Assembly: GCA_934148535.1 (NCBI GenBank)
Contig: CAKPDF010000001.1
Span: 62,001 to 126,000 of the forward strand
From: an uncultured Bacilli bacterium
GTDB lineage: Bacteria > Bacillota_I > Bacilli_A > RF39 > UBA660
Length of the DNA: 64,000 nucleotides
Direction of reading: 5' to 3'
Positions 1 through 8,192 of the stretch are shown here, one piece after another. A model generated the notes under the pieces. That model saw nothing but the letters and a program-made list of their open reading frames with translations, was not told the origin of the DNA and made no database searches. The position numbers and the translations under genes were made by a program. The stretch's first letter is position 1. Each line of letters starts with the position of its first letter.

Positions 1-1815
1 TAATTTTTCAAAGTCATCTTTTTGATATGGCAATATTTTTGCTAGGGCTTCTTTTCTTTGTTCTTCTGTTTTAGCGGTAATCATTTTTCTGAAATTAAAG
101 ATTCTATCTTTATCAAAGAACATGTGTTCTGTTCTACATAATCCTATACCTTCTGCTCCTAATTTTCTTGCTTGAACGGCATCTTTAGGAGTATCGGCAT
201 TTGCTCTTACTTTTAATACTCTAACGCTGTCGGCCCATTCCATAAATGTTTTAAAGTCTCCACTTATTTCTACTGGTTTTGTTTTAATTTTTCCAGCATA
301 TACATTACCAGTATTTCCATCTATTGAAATATAGTCTCCTTCTTTTAATACTAGACCATCACTTGTTGTAATTGTTTTAGCATCTTCATCAATGGTTAAT
401 CCTTCACATCCTGCTACACAGCATGCTCCCATTCCTCTTGCTACTACTGCAGCGTGTGAAGTTCTTCCACCTCTTATTGTTAATATTCCATTGGCATCTT
501 TCATTCCTTGAATATCTTCAGGAGATGTTTCTAGTCTTACTAATATAGAGTCGATGTTATTTTTTCTTGCTTTACTTACGTCTTCTGCTGTAAAGTATAT
601 TTTTCCACATCCTGCTCCTGGAGATGCTGCTAGACCACTAGCAATTACTTTAGTATTTCGTAATGATTCTTCATCAAATGTTTCGTGTAACAATTGATCT
701 AATTGTTTTGGTTCTACTCTTAATAGTGCTTCTTCTTTAGTTATCATATTTTCTTTTACTAGGTCTGTTGCTATTTTTATAGCAGCGGCAGCAGTTCTTT
801 TTCCATTTCTGGTTTGAAGCATAAATAATTTTCCGTTTTCAATTGTAAATTCCATATCTTGCATATCTTTATAATGATTTTCTAGGATATTACAAACACT
901 TTCAAATTGTTTGAATATTTCTGGCATGATATTTTTTAATGTTTCTATACTTTGAGGGGTTCTTACTCCTGCTACTACATCTTCACCTTGGGCATTTATT
1001 AGGTATTCTCCATATAGTTTATTTTCTCCTGTTGCGGGATTTCTAGTGAAGGCTACTCCTGTTCCAGAGTCATCTCCCATATTTCCGTATACCATTTCTT
1101 GAATATTTACTGCTGTTCCCCAAGATGATGGAATATCATTCATTTTTCTATATATTATAGCTCTTTCATTATTCCATGATCTAAATACTGCAGTTACGGC
1201 TTCTATTAATTGAATTTTTGGATCTTGTGGAAAATCTTCTTTTGATAGCTCTTTATATATGTTTTTAAACTTCTTTGTTATTTCATATAAGTCATCTTCG
1301 GTTAATTCTGTATCATATTTTGCATGATGCTCTTGTTTGTATTTATCTAATACTCTTTCAAAAGAACTTTTTGGATAACCTTTTACTACGTCTGCAAACA
1401 TCATTATAAATCTTCTATATGAGTCATAAGCAAATCTTTTGTTATTGGTTTCTTTTGCTAGATTTTCTGCTACTATGTCATTTAATCCAAGATTTAGAAC
1501 TGTATCCATCATTCCTGGCATTGATGCTCTAGCACCACTTCTTACTGATACTAGTAAGGGGTTTGTTGTGCTTCCCATAATTTTTCCTGTTTGTTGTTCT
1601 AGTTTTTCTAGGGAGGTAAATATTTGTTCTTTGATTTCTTCTTTTAGTACTTTACCGTCTTCATAGTATTTATTGCAGGCTTCTGTTGTTACAGTGAATC
1701 CTTTTGGTACTGGTAGTCCTAGAGAGGTCATTTCTGCTAAGTTTGCTCCTTTTCCTCCTAGGATTTCTTTCATGTCTTTGTTTCCTTCGTTAAATGAATA
1801 TACATATTTTGTCAT
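1..1815 (-). CDS. ppdK: Pyruvate, phosphate dikinase (3' part cut by window edge)
   Basis: Interconverts pyruvate, ATP and phosphate with PEP, AMP and pyrophosphate; a cytosolic glycolytic/gluconeogenic step common in anaerobes. The 605 codons visible include the N-terminal nucleotide-grasp domain (GGKGANLAEMTSLGLPVP near the start; SVRSGARASMPGMMDT) and the phosphohistidine domain with GGRTSHAAVVARG, the catalytic His falling at residue 454, close to its place in known PPDKs. The PEP-binding barrel starts (GLCRTEHMFF) but runs off the window. The start ATG follows an AAGGAATG-like ribosome site. It is divergent from the cotJ genes across a 226-bp gap. The identification is secure; only the C-terminus is missing. 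Confidence 0.97.
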   Translation of the reverse strand, partial: MTKYVYSFNEGNKDMKEILGGKGANLAEMTSLGLPVPKGFTVTTEACNKYYEDGKVLKEEIKEQIFTSLEKLEQQTGKIMGSTTNPLLVSVRSGARASMPGMMDTVLNLGLNDIVAENLAKETNNKRFAYDSYRRFIMMFADVVKGYPKSSFERVLDKYKQEHHAKYDTELTEDDLYEITKKFKNIYKELSKEDFPQDPKIQLIEAVTAVFRSWNNERAIIYRKMNDIPSSWGTAVNIQEMVYGNMGDDSGTGVAFTRNPATGENKLYGEYLINAQGEDVVAGVRTPQSIETLKNIMPEIFKQFESVCNILENHYKDMQDMEFTIENGKLFMLQTRNGKRTAAAAIKIATDLVKENMITKEEALLRVEPKQLDQLLHETFDEESLRNTKVIASGLAASPGAGCGKIYFTAEDVSKARKNNIDSILVRLETSPEDIQGMKDANGILTIRGGRTSHAAVVARGMGACCVAGCEGLTIDEDAKTITTSDGLVLKEGDYISIDGNTGNVYAGKIKTKPVEISGDFKTFMEWADSVRVLKVRANADTPKDAVQARKLGAEGIGLCRTEHMFFDKDRIFNFRKMITAKTEEQRKEALAKILPYQKDDFEKL

Positions 1816-2041
1816 ATTAAGTATCATTCCTTTCTTAGTATACATTTATAGTATAACAGAATGATTTTATTTATTCAAGAAAATTAACTAATATTTACAT
1901 TTTAGGATTTACAATACACCAGTAACTTTTATTTATCTTAATAGTTATTATGGTTACTAATGTAATCTTAATTTTTCATAATTATTAAACTAGCCTATAC
2001 ACTTTTTAAATAGGTACATAATCTATTTTAGGAGTGATGAT

Positions 2042-2560
2042 ATGAATAATTATAATTATGGATATATGAGATACTCAGATGATATTTATAATGATAATTT
2101 TAATGATGTAAATTATCAATCAGATGAGAGAGTCAATTATATGCCTAACATTGATAACTATAAGATTCAATTTATGAATTCTAATACACAAAATACTACT
2201 TTGAATAAGCAAGATAATATACTAGATCCTTATCAAGGATTTATAAGAGGAAATATGTTTTCTAACTTATATGATGGATATAAGAATTATAAAATTTATA
2301 ATGTTAATTCTACTAATGAGAGAGAAAATTTACTTAATCAGTGGCAACAATATAATTTTGCTTTAGTAGATTTAAATTTATATTTGGATACTCATCCAAA
2401 TGATACAAATGCTATAAAATTATATAATAATTACAATAATATTTTAAAACAAATATCTAAAAAATATGAAAGTATGTATGGTCCATTAACTGTAAATAGT
2501 GATAACAATCAAAATAGTTGGATTTGGATTAATAGTCCTTGGCCTTGGGAGGAGATTTAA
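2042..2560 (+). CDS. CotJA-CotJB fusion spore-coat protein
   Basis: The 172-residue protein has an Asn/Tyr-rich N-terminus, then a CotJA-like segment around residues 60-80 (DPYQGFIRGNMFSNLYDGYK). It continues without a stop into a CotJB-like domain at about residues 98-172 (FALVDLNLYLDTHPND, SKYESMYGPLT and the W-rich tail ending SPWPWEEI). In Bacillus the two are separate small coat polypeptides. Here a single frame carries both, and one base after its stop comes cotJC, so the three cotJ activities stay co-transcribed. Expected role: assembly of the inner spore coat in the mother cell. A loose sigma-E-type -10 (CTATACACT) lies near 1994-2002, which is only suggestive. The fusion is seen directly; the family match is from motif recognition. 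Confidence 0.82.
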   Translation: MNNYNYGYMRYSDDIYNDNFNDVNYQSDERVNYMPNIDNYKIQFMNSNTQNTTLNKQDNILDPYQGFIRGNMFSNLYDGYKNYKIYNVNSTNERENLLNQWQQYNFALVDLNLYLDTHPNDTNAIKLYNNYNNILKQISKKYESMYGPLTVNSDNNQNSWIWINSPWPWEEI

Positions 2561-2561
2561 G

Positions 2562-3122
2562 ATGTTTAAATATGTTAAGAGTTTAGAATATCCAATTAAT
2601 ATAAAAAAGAAAGATTTGAGAATGGCTAAATATCTAATTACTCAATATGGAGGTGCAAATGGCGAGCTTGCTGCTGCTTGTAGGTATTTAAATCAAAGAT
2701 TTACTATGCCTGATGATAAAGGAAAGGCACTTCTTACTGATATTGGTACTGAGGAACTTGCTCATATTGAGATGATTTCTGCTATGGTATATCAACTAAT
2801 GAAAGATGCTACTTTGGAGGAAATAAAACAGGCTGGTTTGGAGTCTAATTACGCTGAACATGGAAAAGACTTATTCCCAACAGATTCTAATGGTGTACCT
2901 TTTACAGCATCATATTTTGCCGCGGTTGGTGATCCTATTGCTGATTTAGTTGAGGATATGGCAGCAGAGCAAAAGGCTAGAGCAATATATGAAAATTTAA
3001 TTGACTTGACTAATGATCCTGATGTTATTGGACCTTTACTATTTTTAAGACAAAGAGAGGTAATTCATTTTCAAAGATTTAAAGAATTGTATGAGGAATA
3101 TTTAAAAAAAGGATATAAATAA
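2562..3122 (+). CDS. cotJC: CotJC, manganese-catalase-family spore-coat protein
   Basis: The 186-residue ferritin-like four-helix protein belongs to the Mn-catalase family. Metal-ligand signatures are visible as NGELAAACRYLNQRF, TEELAHIEMI (ExxH) and a second helix pair ending in REVIHFQRF. The start ATG is one base past the preceding cotJA-cotJB stop and uses GGAGGAG inside that gene as its ribosome site; an earlier in-frame ATG at 2499 lies inside the upstream gene and lacks a site. Known homologues sit in the spore coat and may remove peroxide. A strong hairpin terminator overlaps the 3' end. Confidence 0.95.
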   Translation: MFKYVKSLEYPINIKKKDLRMAKYLITQYGGANGELAAACRYLNQRFTMPDDKGKALLTDIGTEELAHIEMISAMVYQLMKDATLEEIKQAGLESNYAEHGKDLFPTDSNGVPFTASYFAAVGDPIADLVEDMAAEQKARAIYENLIDLTNDPDVIGPLLFLRQREVIHFQRFKELYEEYLKKGYK

Positions 3123-3150
3123 AGAGAATCGTTATTGATTCTCTTTTATC
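3121..3150 (+). terminator. Bidirectional terminator between cotJC and yutD
   Basis: A 10-bp stem (AAAGAGAATC/GATTCTCTTT) with a 6-nt loop is followed by TTATCTTTTTT on the plus strand; on the minus strand it is followed by ATTTATA. It separates two converging genes and overlaps the yutD stop. Confidence 0.88.
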
Positions 3151-3419
3151 TTTTTTAAGATAAAATATTTACAGTCGTTAGCGCAATTCTCTTTTAGATA
3201 TGTGTCTAGGTTTTTATAATTGTTTATTTTGTTTGCTTTTTTATTAAGACTATCATAAAATCCTTTTAATCTTAAAGAATTGTATGCTATGTCTCCTACT
3301 ATATAATCATATGGTGTGAAATAGTCTGTATAACTTTCTTTTACTTCTTCTTCGTCGTAGGCGTTTTTATAATTTTTTATTAATTCATATTCTGTATTTT
3401 CTAATTTTATTTTTTTCAT
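3132..3419 (-). CDS. yutD: YutD family protein
   Basis: The 95-residue cytosolic protein matches the YutD/DUF1027 family of Bacilli: YDYIVGDIAYNSLRLKGFYD in the middle and a C-terminal CKYFILKK. The family's cellular role is not established. Its start overlaps the stop of the upstream glycosidase-like gene by 4 bases (ATGA), so the pair is translationally coupled. The family match is good; function is unknown. Confidence 0.85.
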   Translation of the reverse strand: MKKIKLENTEYELIKNYKNAYDEEEVKESYTDYFTPYDYIVGDIAYNSLRLKGFYDSLNKKANKINNYKNLDTYLKENCANDCKYFILKKIKENQ

Positions 3420-5146
3420 TGTTGATACTCCTTTAAATAATCTATTTGATATGCTTTCTTTTGAGCCTTATATTTTTCTAGATTAGAATTTGATAACCAG
3501 GTTATGTATCCTCCATCTAATCCTCCTTCATAGAGTGCTCTTATTTCTTGTTCTACTTCTTCTGCATTATAACTTATTCCAGATGGGTCTACATATTTCA
3601 TAACATCATAGGCTTGAATCCAAGTCCTTGCTCCTGCTGCTGATGGTGTTTCATCTTGTCTTTCTTTAGCATATCTTGCCCAAGTATTTAATAATTTATA
3701 AGGATTATTCCATGGTTTATTTATCCCATAATATCCATTTGAGAAATGATCTGGGTATGGCATTCCACATATTACATCTGCTACATTGCTTATTGCAGGC
3801 CAATATTGACCGTAAGCTGTCATATATGTTCCGTTAGTGCTTTCACCAAATACGTCTATTGAGACATAAGTATTTAATTTATGTAATTCGTCGGTAGCAT
3901 ATTGAACGAATCTTTGGATTGCTTGGCTTTTGTCTTCGTTGTAAGTGTTTAATAAGTCTACATTATTTTCCACTGATTGCATTCTATCAGGAAATCTTAC
4001 ATAATCAAAATTTATTTCATTAAATCCAAATTCTTTTACTGCTTCTTTAGCAAGTGATACTGTATAATACCATACATTTCTGCTATAAGGACTTGGCCAA
4101 TATGATCCTGTATGAAGATATGGTTCATTAGTTTGTTTATTAGTTATTGCATCTTCTTTATGATCTTGGATATAAAAGTTATCTTTAAATGTTGTTATTC
4201 TGCCTATTACATAGAATCCTGCTTCTTTTAACTTGGTTACAGCATTTTTATAATCGTCGTAGGAATTAATAGCTCTTTCATAGTTAATTGGACTCAATTC
4301 TTTGAATGTATTAGCAGGATATCCTGGAGTTTCGTTATCTTTTATGTCTAGTACGAAGGCATTTATTTTAGTATCTTTTGCTAATTCTATATAATCATCT
4401 ATATTTTTTATAACATTAGTACCATTATTTAAGTATAGTGCATAAACAGAGTCTGGCATAACATTATTTTGAAATTTTGGTTTTTCTTCTGGGTAAAAGT
4501 CTAGGTTTATAGCTTTGCCTCCATTAAATGTATCTGCTACTTTCGAATGAATTTGGTCATATGTCTCTGCTTCATAATTCTTGGCTGCTTCTTCTTTAGT
4601 CATGGTGGTATAATTTGATTTTACATAACCTTTTATGTCATTTATTTGTATATAATAATAATCTACTTCTCCATCTTCTTGGATTTTATTATATCCTAAT
4701 ACTTGTAATTCATCTTCTTTCTTGGCAAGTCCACTTATTTTAGCAGTTTCTAAATCTTCTAAGATATAGGTTGGAGTTCTGTCATAGATTTTTTCTTCTT
4801 GTACTATTTTATTTTTATCTGTTACAAGATTTTCTTCTTTTATGTAATAGGTATTTTTATTTATATAGACTTTTTGATAAATTGTTTCTTCTATTATTTC
4901 TTTTGAACCTCTTGTTTTTATTTCAGTACCTCTTATTAATTTTTCTTTTTCTTTTAATGTACCTTCTTTATCTTTTATGTATGCAGTTACTTCTTTAGTT
5001 TTCGATGCTAAATATTTTGTTTCTTGTAATTCATTTTTATTTTTTTCTTTTAGGACTATTGGAGTAGATAAAATTATTACTAATAAAATAAAAATAATTA
5101 TTTTAATTTTCTTTTTTATTTTACGCTTATGTTTCTTTTTTTTCAT
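3416..5146 (-). CDS. Membrane-anchored putative glycoside hydrolase (DUF4015/GHL10 type)
   Basis: The 576-residue protein has a very basic N-terminus and one membrane segment at about residues 13-32, so it is exported and anchored. Residues ~50-185 look like SH3-type wall-binding repeats. The C-terminal ~370 residues form a TIM-barrel glycosidase-like domain: NAFVLDIKDNETPGYP, GFYVIGRITTFKD, FGFNEINFDYVRFPD (likely acid residues), SIDVFGEST and VICGMPYPDHF. Homologues in Bacillus are uncharacterised; a wall or exopolysaccharide substrate is inferred. Start supported by AAGGTG eight bases upstream. Coupled to yutD. Confidence 0.85.
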   Translation of the reverse strand: MKKKKHKRKIKKKIKIIIFILLVIILSTPIVLKEKNKNELQETKYLASKTKEVTAYIKDKEGTLKEKEKLIRGTEIKTRGSKEIIEETIYQKVYINKNTYYIKEENLVTDKNKIVQEEKIYDRTPTYILEDLETAKISGLAKKEDELQVLGYNKIQEDGEVDYYYIQINDIKGYVKSNYTTMTKEEAAKNYEAETYDQIHSKVADTFNGGKAINLDFYPEEKPKFQNNVMPDSVYALYLNNGTNVIKNIDDYIELAKDTKINAFVLDIKDNETPGYPANTFKELSPINYERAINSYDDYKNAVTKLKEAGFYVIGRITTFKDNFYIQDHKEDAITNKQTNEPYLHTGSYWPSPYSRNVWYYTVSLAKEAVKEFGFNEINFDYVRFPDRMQSVENNVDLLNTYNEDKSQAIQRFVQYATDELHKLNTYVSIDVFGESTNGTYMTAYGQYWPAISNVADVICGMPYPDHFSNGYYGINKPWNNPYKLLNTWARYAKERQDETPSAAGARTWIQAYDVMKYVDPSGISYNAEEVEQEIRALYEGGLDGGYITWLSNSNLEKYKAQKKAYQIDYLKEYQQ

Positions 5147-5222
5147 AGGACACCTTCTTACTACATTTAGTATAACTAAATTTGAGGATTTTATAGGAAA
5201 AAAAGACTATTTTAAATAATCT

Positions 5223-6161
5223 TTATACTCCTATTCCATATTTGCTTATAAAGTAATATATTACTGTTGTTAGGGCAAATATTGCTATTAGAAGTAATAT
5301 TACTTTTATTGCAGAATGACTTTTTTTTGTTATATCTAGAAAGTTATCATCATCATCAATAAAATCCTTTTTAGAGAATTTATAAGAACTTGTATAAAAG
5401 TCATTATCTATATTGTTATTTGTATTTTTAAATGTTTCTTCTTTTATTACATTTATATCTTTTATATTTTTTTCTTCTTTAGTATTAGTTGATGGTATTT
5501 CTTTGATTATTGGTTTTTCTTCTACATCATCAATTTCTGAATTAGCAAATATACTGTCTTTTTCTACTTTTACTGGTTCTGATATAAATGTATTTCCATC
5601 TGGTTTTAAGTCTTCAAATAAATCTAATGGTGAGGAATCATATTCTTTTTCTTGGTGTTCTTCTTTTATTGTATCTATTTCTTTTGTTACTTCTAATCTT
5701 TTATCTTTAAATTTTAATTCTCTTGTCATATATAATTCTTCTTTGTCTGTATTTTCTTCTTCTAAGGCTTTCTTTACTTCTGTTACTGGTAATTCATTAC
5801 TTTCTAGGGTTGATAAAAATTTATATGTCGGAGAAATAATTTTCTTTTCTTCTTTGGGACGGTAATTACTTTTGGCTTGTTCTAGTATTTTATTTATATC
5901 ATATACTTTGTAAGGGTCATCTTCTTCTTTGATTTTGGTTGCTATCATATGGGATGTTTCTTCTTTTGGCATTTGTTTTACATTTTCTCTTTTTACTATT
6001 TCTTGTAATTGTTCCATATCTATTTCGTTAGTGTTATCTGCTATAGGTAGATTTTCTAAGGATGAATAATTACCATATACTTCTTTATACAATTCTTTAT
6101 TTCGGGATGTTCTTCTAGTCATAGGCATTTCATTGTAATATTTTTCCATTCTGCTATTCAT
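5223..6161 (-). CDS. Tail-anchored, low-complexity protein of unknown function
   Basis: No family is recognised. The 312 residues are rich in Glu, Lys, Asp, Ser and Thr and look largely disordered up to about residue 280; a single hydrophobic segment (AIKVILLLIAIFALTTVIYY) lies close to the C-terminus, followed by a short KYGIGV-type tail. This suggests a cytoplasmic protein tethered to the membrane by its tail. The start follows GAGGTGGT. It sits upstream of the glycosidase-like gene with about 75 bases between, and diverges from the ferredoxin gene. It may be a scaffold, but nothing shows a function. Confidence 0.7.
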   Translation of the reverse strand: MNSRMEKYYNEMPMTRRTSRNKELYKEVYGNYSSLENLPIADNTNEIDMEQLQEIVKRENVKQMPKEETSHMIATKIKEEDDPYKVYDINKILEQAKSNYRPKEEKKIISPTYKFLSTLESNELPVTEVKKALEEENTDKEELYMTRELKFKDKRLEVTKEIDTIKEEHQEKEYDSSPLDLFEDLKPDGNTFISEPVKVEKDSIFANSEIDDVEEKPIIKEIPSTNTKEEKNIKDINVIKEETFKNTNNNIDNDFYTSSYKFSKKDFIDDDDNFLDITKKSHSAIKVILLLIAIFALTTVIYYFISKYGIGV

Positions 6162-6277
6162 TATACCACCTCATATTTTTACTAATATTATAATAACATA
6201 TTTTATAGGAAAATAAAACTATTTTGTTGATTTTTGTAAAAATTACTACTATAATTAATTATGAAAGGTGGTTAATT

Positions 6278-6484
6278 ATGAAGACAAAAGTTAATGATAA
6301 ATGTATTGGTTGTGGAACTTGTGTGAGTTTGACTGATCAAAAGGTTTTTGATTTTGATGATGATGGTCGTGCTCGTTGTATTGTTTCAGTAGTTCCTAGT
6401 GATATGGAAGATATTGTTAGACAAGCAAAAGATTTCTGTCCTGCTCCTGATGGTGGCGCTATAGAAATCGAGGAAAGTGAATAG
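6278..6484 (+). CDS. Small ferredoxin, single Fe-S cluster
   Basis: Electron carrier of 68 residues. Cysteines CIGCGTC near residues 9-15 plus a distal FCP give the four-cysteine pattern of Bacillus-type single [4Fe-4S] ferredoxins; the third position keeps Cys. The start at 6278 follows AAAGGTGG; an earlier in-frame ATG at 6224 has no ribosome site. The next gene starts 2 bases after the stop, so the two are co-transcribed. The partner enzyme is unknown. Confidence 0.92.
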   Translation: MKTKVNDKCIGCGTCVSLTDQKVFDFDDDGRARCIVSVVPSDMEDIVRQAKDFCPAPDGGAIEIEESE

Positions 6485-6486
6485 TT

Positions 6487-7146
6487 ATGGCTTCTACTAT
6501 TATGCATATTGCTATAGCAGAAAATATTTATAGAAAGATTAATAATAAAAATGAGATTAATTATTATGATTTTATTCTTGGTTCTATAGCTCCTGATATT
6601 AGTAAGCAAATTGGTGAGGATAAAAAAATATCTCATTTTATTTCTGATGATTCTAGTAATCCTGATCTTATTTCTTTTTTAAATAAGTATAGAGATAGTT
6701 TAACTAATTCTTTTATGTTAGGATATTATGTTCATCTTTTTTCTGATAGATTATTTTATAGTGAATTTCTTCCTTTATTTGTTAGAGATGATATTATTAA
6801 TTCTTATGTAAAGTGTTTGGATGGCAATACTTTAAATATGTCTAAAGATGAGAGAAAATCTTTATTATATAATGATTATACTAATTTAAATATTTCTTTA
6901 ATTGATGAATATGGTTTAAATTTAGAAATATTTTATGATGATTATAAGATGCCTATTTGTGATATCGAGGAGATAGATTTAAGTAAGTTACCTGTTCTTA
7001 TTGATAATATTGGCGTTATTATTGAGAATGCTACTAATAATAAAAATTATATTATTGATATTAGTAAGGTTAAATCTTTTATAGATAGTTGTAGTGATGA
7101 AATATATAATAATTTAATATCTTTAAATGTTATAAAACAAGGATAA
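6487..7146 (+). CDS. Zinc-dependent phospholipase C-like hydrolase
   Basis: The 219-residue protein carries the spaced metal ligands of the Zn_dep_PLPC family: an N-terminal MHIAIAE His, GSIAPDISK Asp, SHFI His and GYYVHLFSD His/Asp. No signal peptide is visible, unlike secreted phospholipases C, so the substrate may be cytosolic. Members of this family are widespread and uncharacterised in Firmicutes. Coupled to the ferredoxin gene upstream and closed by a hairpin terminator overlapping the stop. Confidence 0.75.
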   Translation: MASTIMHIAIAENIYRKINNKNEINYYDFILGSIAPDISKQIGEDKKISHFISDDSSNPDLISFLNKYRDSLTNSFMLGYYVHLFSDRLFYSEFLPLFVRDDIINSYVKCLDGNTLNMSKDERKSLLYNDYTNLNISLIDEYGLNLEIFYDDYKMPICDIEEIDLSKLPVLIDNIGVIIENATNNKNYIIDISKVKSFIDSCSDEIYNNLISLNVIKQG

Positions 7147-7163
7147 TGTTTCCTTGTTTTTAT
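7135..7163 (+). terminator. Terminator of the ferredoxin/PLC-like operon
   Basis: AAACAAGGA pairs with TCCTTGTTT across a 7-nt loop and runs into TTTT. It overlaps the stop codon at 7144-7146. Confidence 0.85.
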
Positions 7164-7741
7164 GTGTATTTTATTTTGGAAAAATCTATTATTTTGAAGA
7201 ATACATCTATGTATGATTCTTTTGTTTTATAATCTAGGTAATAAGCATGTTCCCATAGATCTATATTGAATACCGGAATTAATCCATATGATATTGGGTT
7301 ATCCTCATTTGATGTATTAATTATTTTTAGATTACCATCATCATCTTTTACTAGATATGTATATCCTGATCCTTTTAAATTTAAGGCGGATTTTTTAAAT
7401 TCATTTTTAAAATTATTATATGATCCATAATATTTGTTTATATCATTTAATAGTTTTCCTGTAGGAATATTATTATATTTATTGGAAAGGGAGTTAAAAT
7501 ATAATTCATGATTTATTGTAGATGATAAATAATACTCTATATATCCTCTTACATTTAAATTAAAAATATTAATATTTTTTAATAATTGTTCTTTAGTATA
7601 TTTATAATCATAATTATTTTCTTGTAATAATTTATTTAACATATTTATATCTTTTAAGTATATTAAATAATGATTATATAAGTTATCTGGAGAGATATAT
7701 GGTATTAAATAATTGTAATCTAATATAATTGGTTTATACAT
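7160..7741 (-). CDS. Divergent Fe/Mn superoxide dismutase-family protein
   Basis: Fold and ligands of Fe/Mn-SOD: a first-helix His (LYNHYLIYL), a second His in STINHELYFNSLS, and the C-terminal FNIDLWEHAYYLDY giving Asp and His. Known SODs have a conserved HxxxHH..Y stretch after the first ligand; here this stretch is shortened and the second-shell His and Tyr are not visible, so activity may be altered. ATG at 7741 follows GGTGAT; an alternative ATG lies 4 codons upstream. 193 residues. A membrane-protein gene sits 20 bases upstream and is probably co-transcribed. Clostridial spore SOD-like proteins show similar drift. Confidence 0.75.
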   Translation of the reverse strand: MYKPIILDYNYLIPYISPDNLYNHYLIYLKDINMLNKLLQENNYDYKYTKEQLLKNINIFNLNVRGYIEYYLSSTINHELYFNSLSNKYNNIPTGKLLNDINKYYGSYNNFKNEFKKSALNLKGSGYTYLVKDDDGNLKIINTSNEDNPISYGLIPVFNIDLWEHAYYLDYKTKESYIDVFFKIIDFSKIKYT

Positions 7742-7762
7742 ATTAATCACCATAATATTATA

Positions 7763-8146
7763 TTAATTAAATGCTATTTCGGTTTCTATATTTTCATCAT
7801 TAATAGCGATATATAGAAATAATAATCCACTTATCAGTACTAATAAGGTTGCAATAAATGATATATAAGTAAATTCTATTTTGGTATTACTATCATAACT
7901 TTTTAATTCTTTTATATCTTTATAGTTATCATAGGTAAAATAGGCATACACTAGGCATAATATTGTAAATATAAATATCATTAGATTTTGATATGTTTTT
8001 TTATCTTTTATATCATTTTTGATAAAGTAATTCCTTTCGATAGAGTTTGCTATAAATGATAATATTATTATGATTAAATATAATATCCATATTATGTCTT
8101 CTATTTTAATTTTTTCTAATCTTTTTTCAATACTTTCATTATTCAT
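7763..8146 (-). CDS. Small membrane protein, unknown
   Basis: The 127-residue protein is not recognised. It has a charged N-terminus (MNNESIEKRLEKIKIEDI) and about three membrane segments (near 18-36, 55-72 and 93-114). It lies just upstream of the SOD-like gene on the same strand. The ribosome site is weak. It resembles small membrane proteins often found in spore-forming Firmicutes, but no role can be assigned. Confidence 0.7.
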   Translation of the reverse strand: MNNESIEKRLEKIKIEDIIWILYLIIIILSFIANSIERNYFIKNDIKDKKTYQNLMIFIFTILCLVYAYFTYDNYKDIKELKSYDSNTKIEFTYISFIATLLVLISGLLFLYIAINDENIETEIAFN

Positions 8147-8192
8147 ATTAAATTATATAACTTTATATTTAATTTAATTCTTGTTTTAAAAA

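Noticed and set aside
4771..4998. Leucine- and Phe-rich open frame antisense to the glycosidase-like gene
   Set aside because: A shadow of Lys/Glu-rich coding DNA on the other strand; many similar ones across the window were left out.
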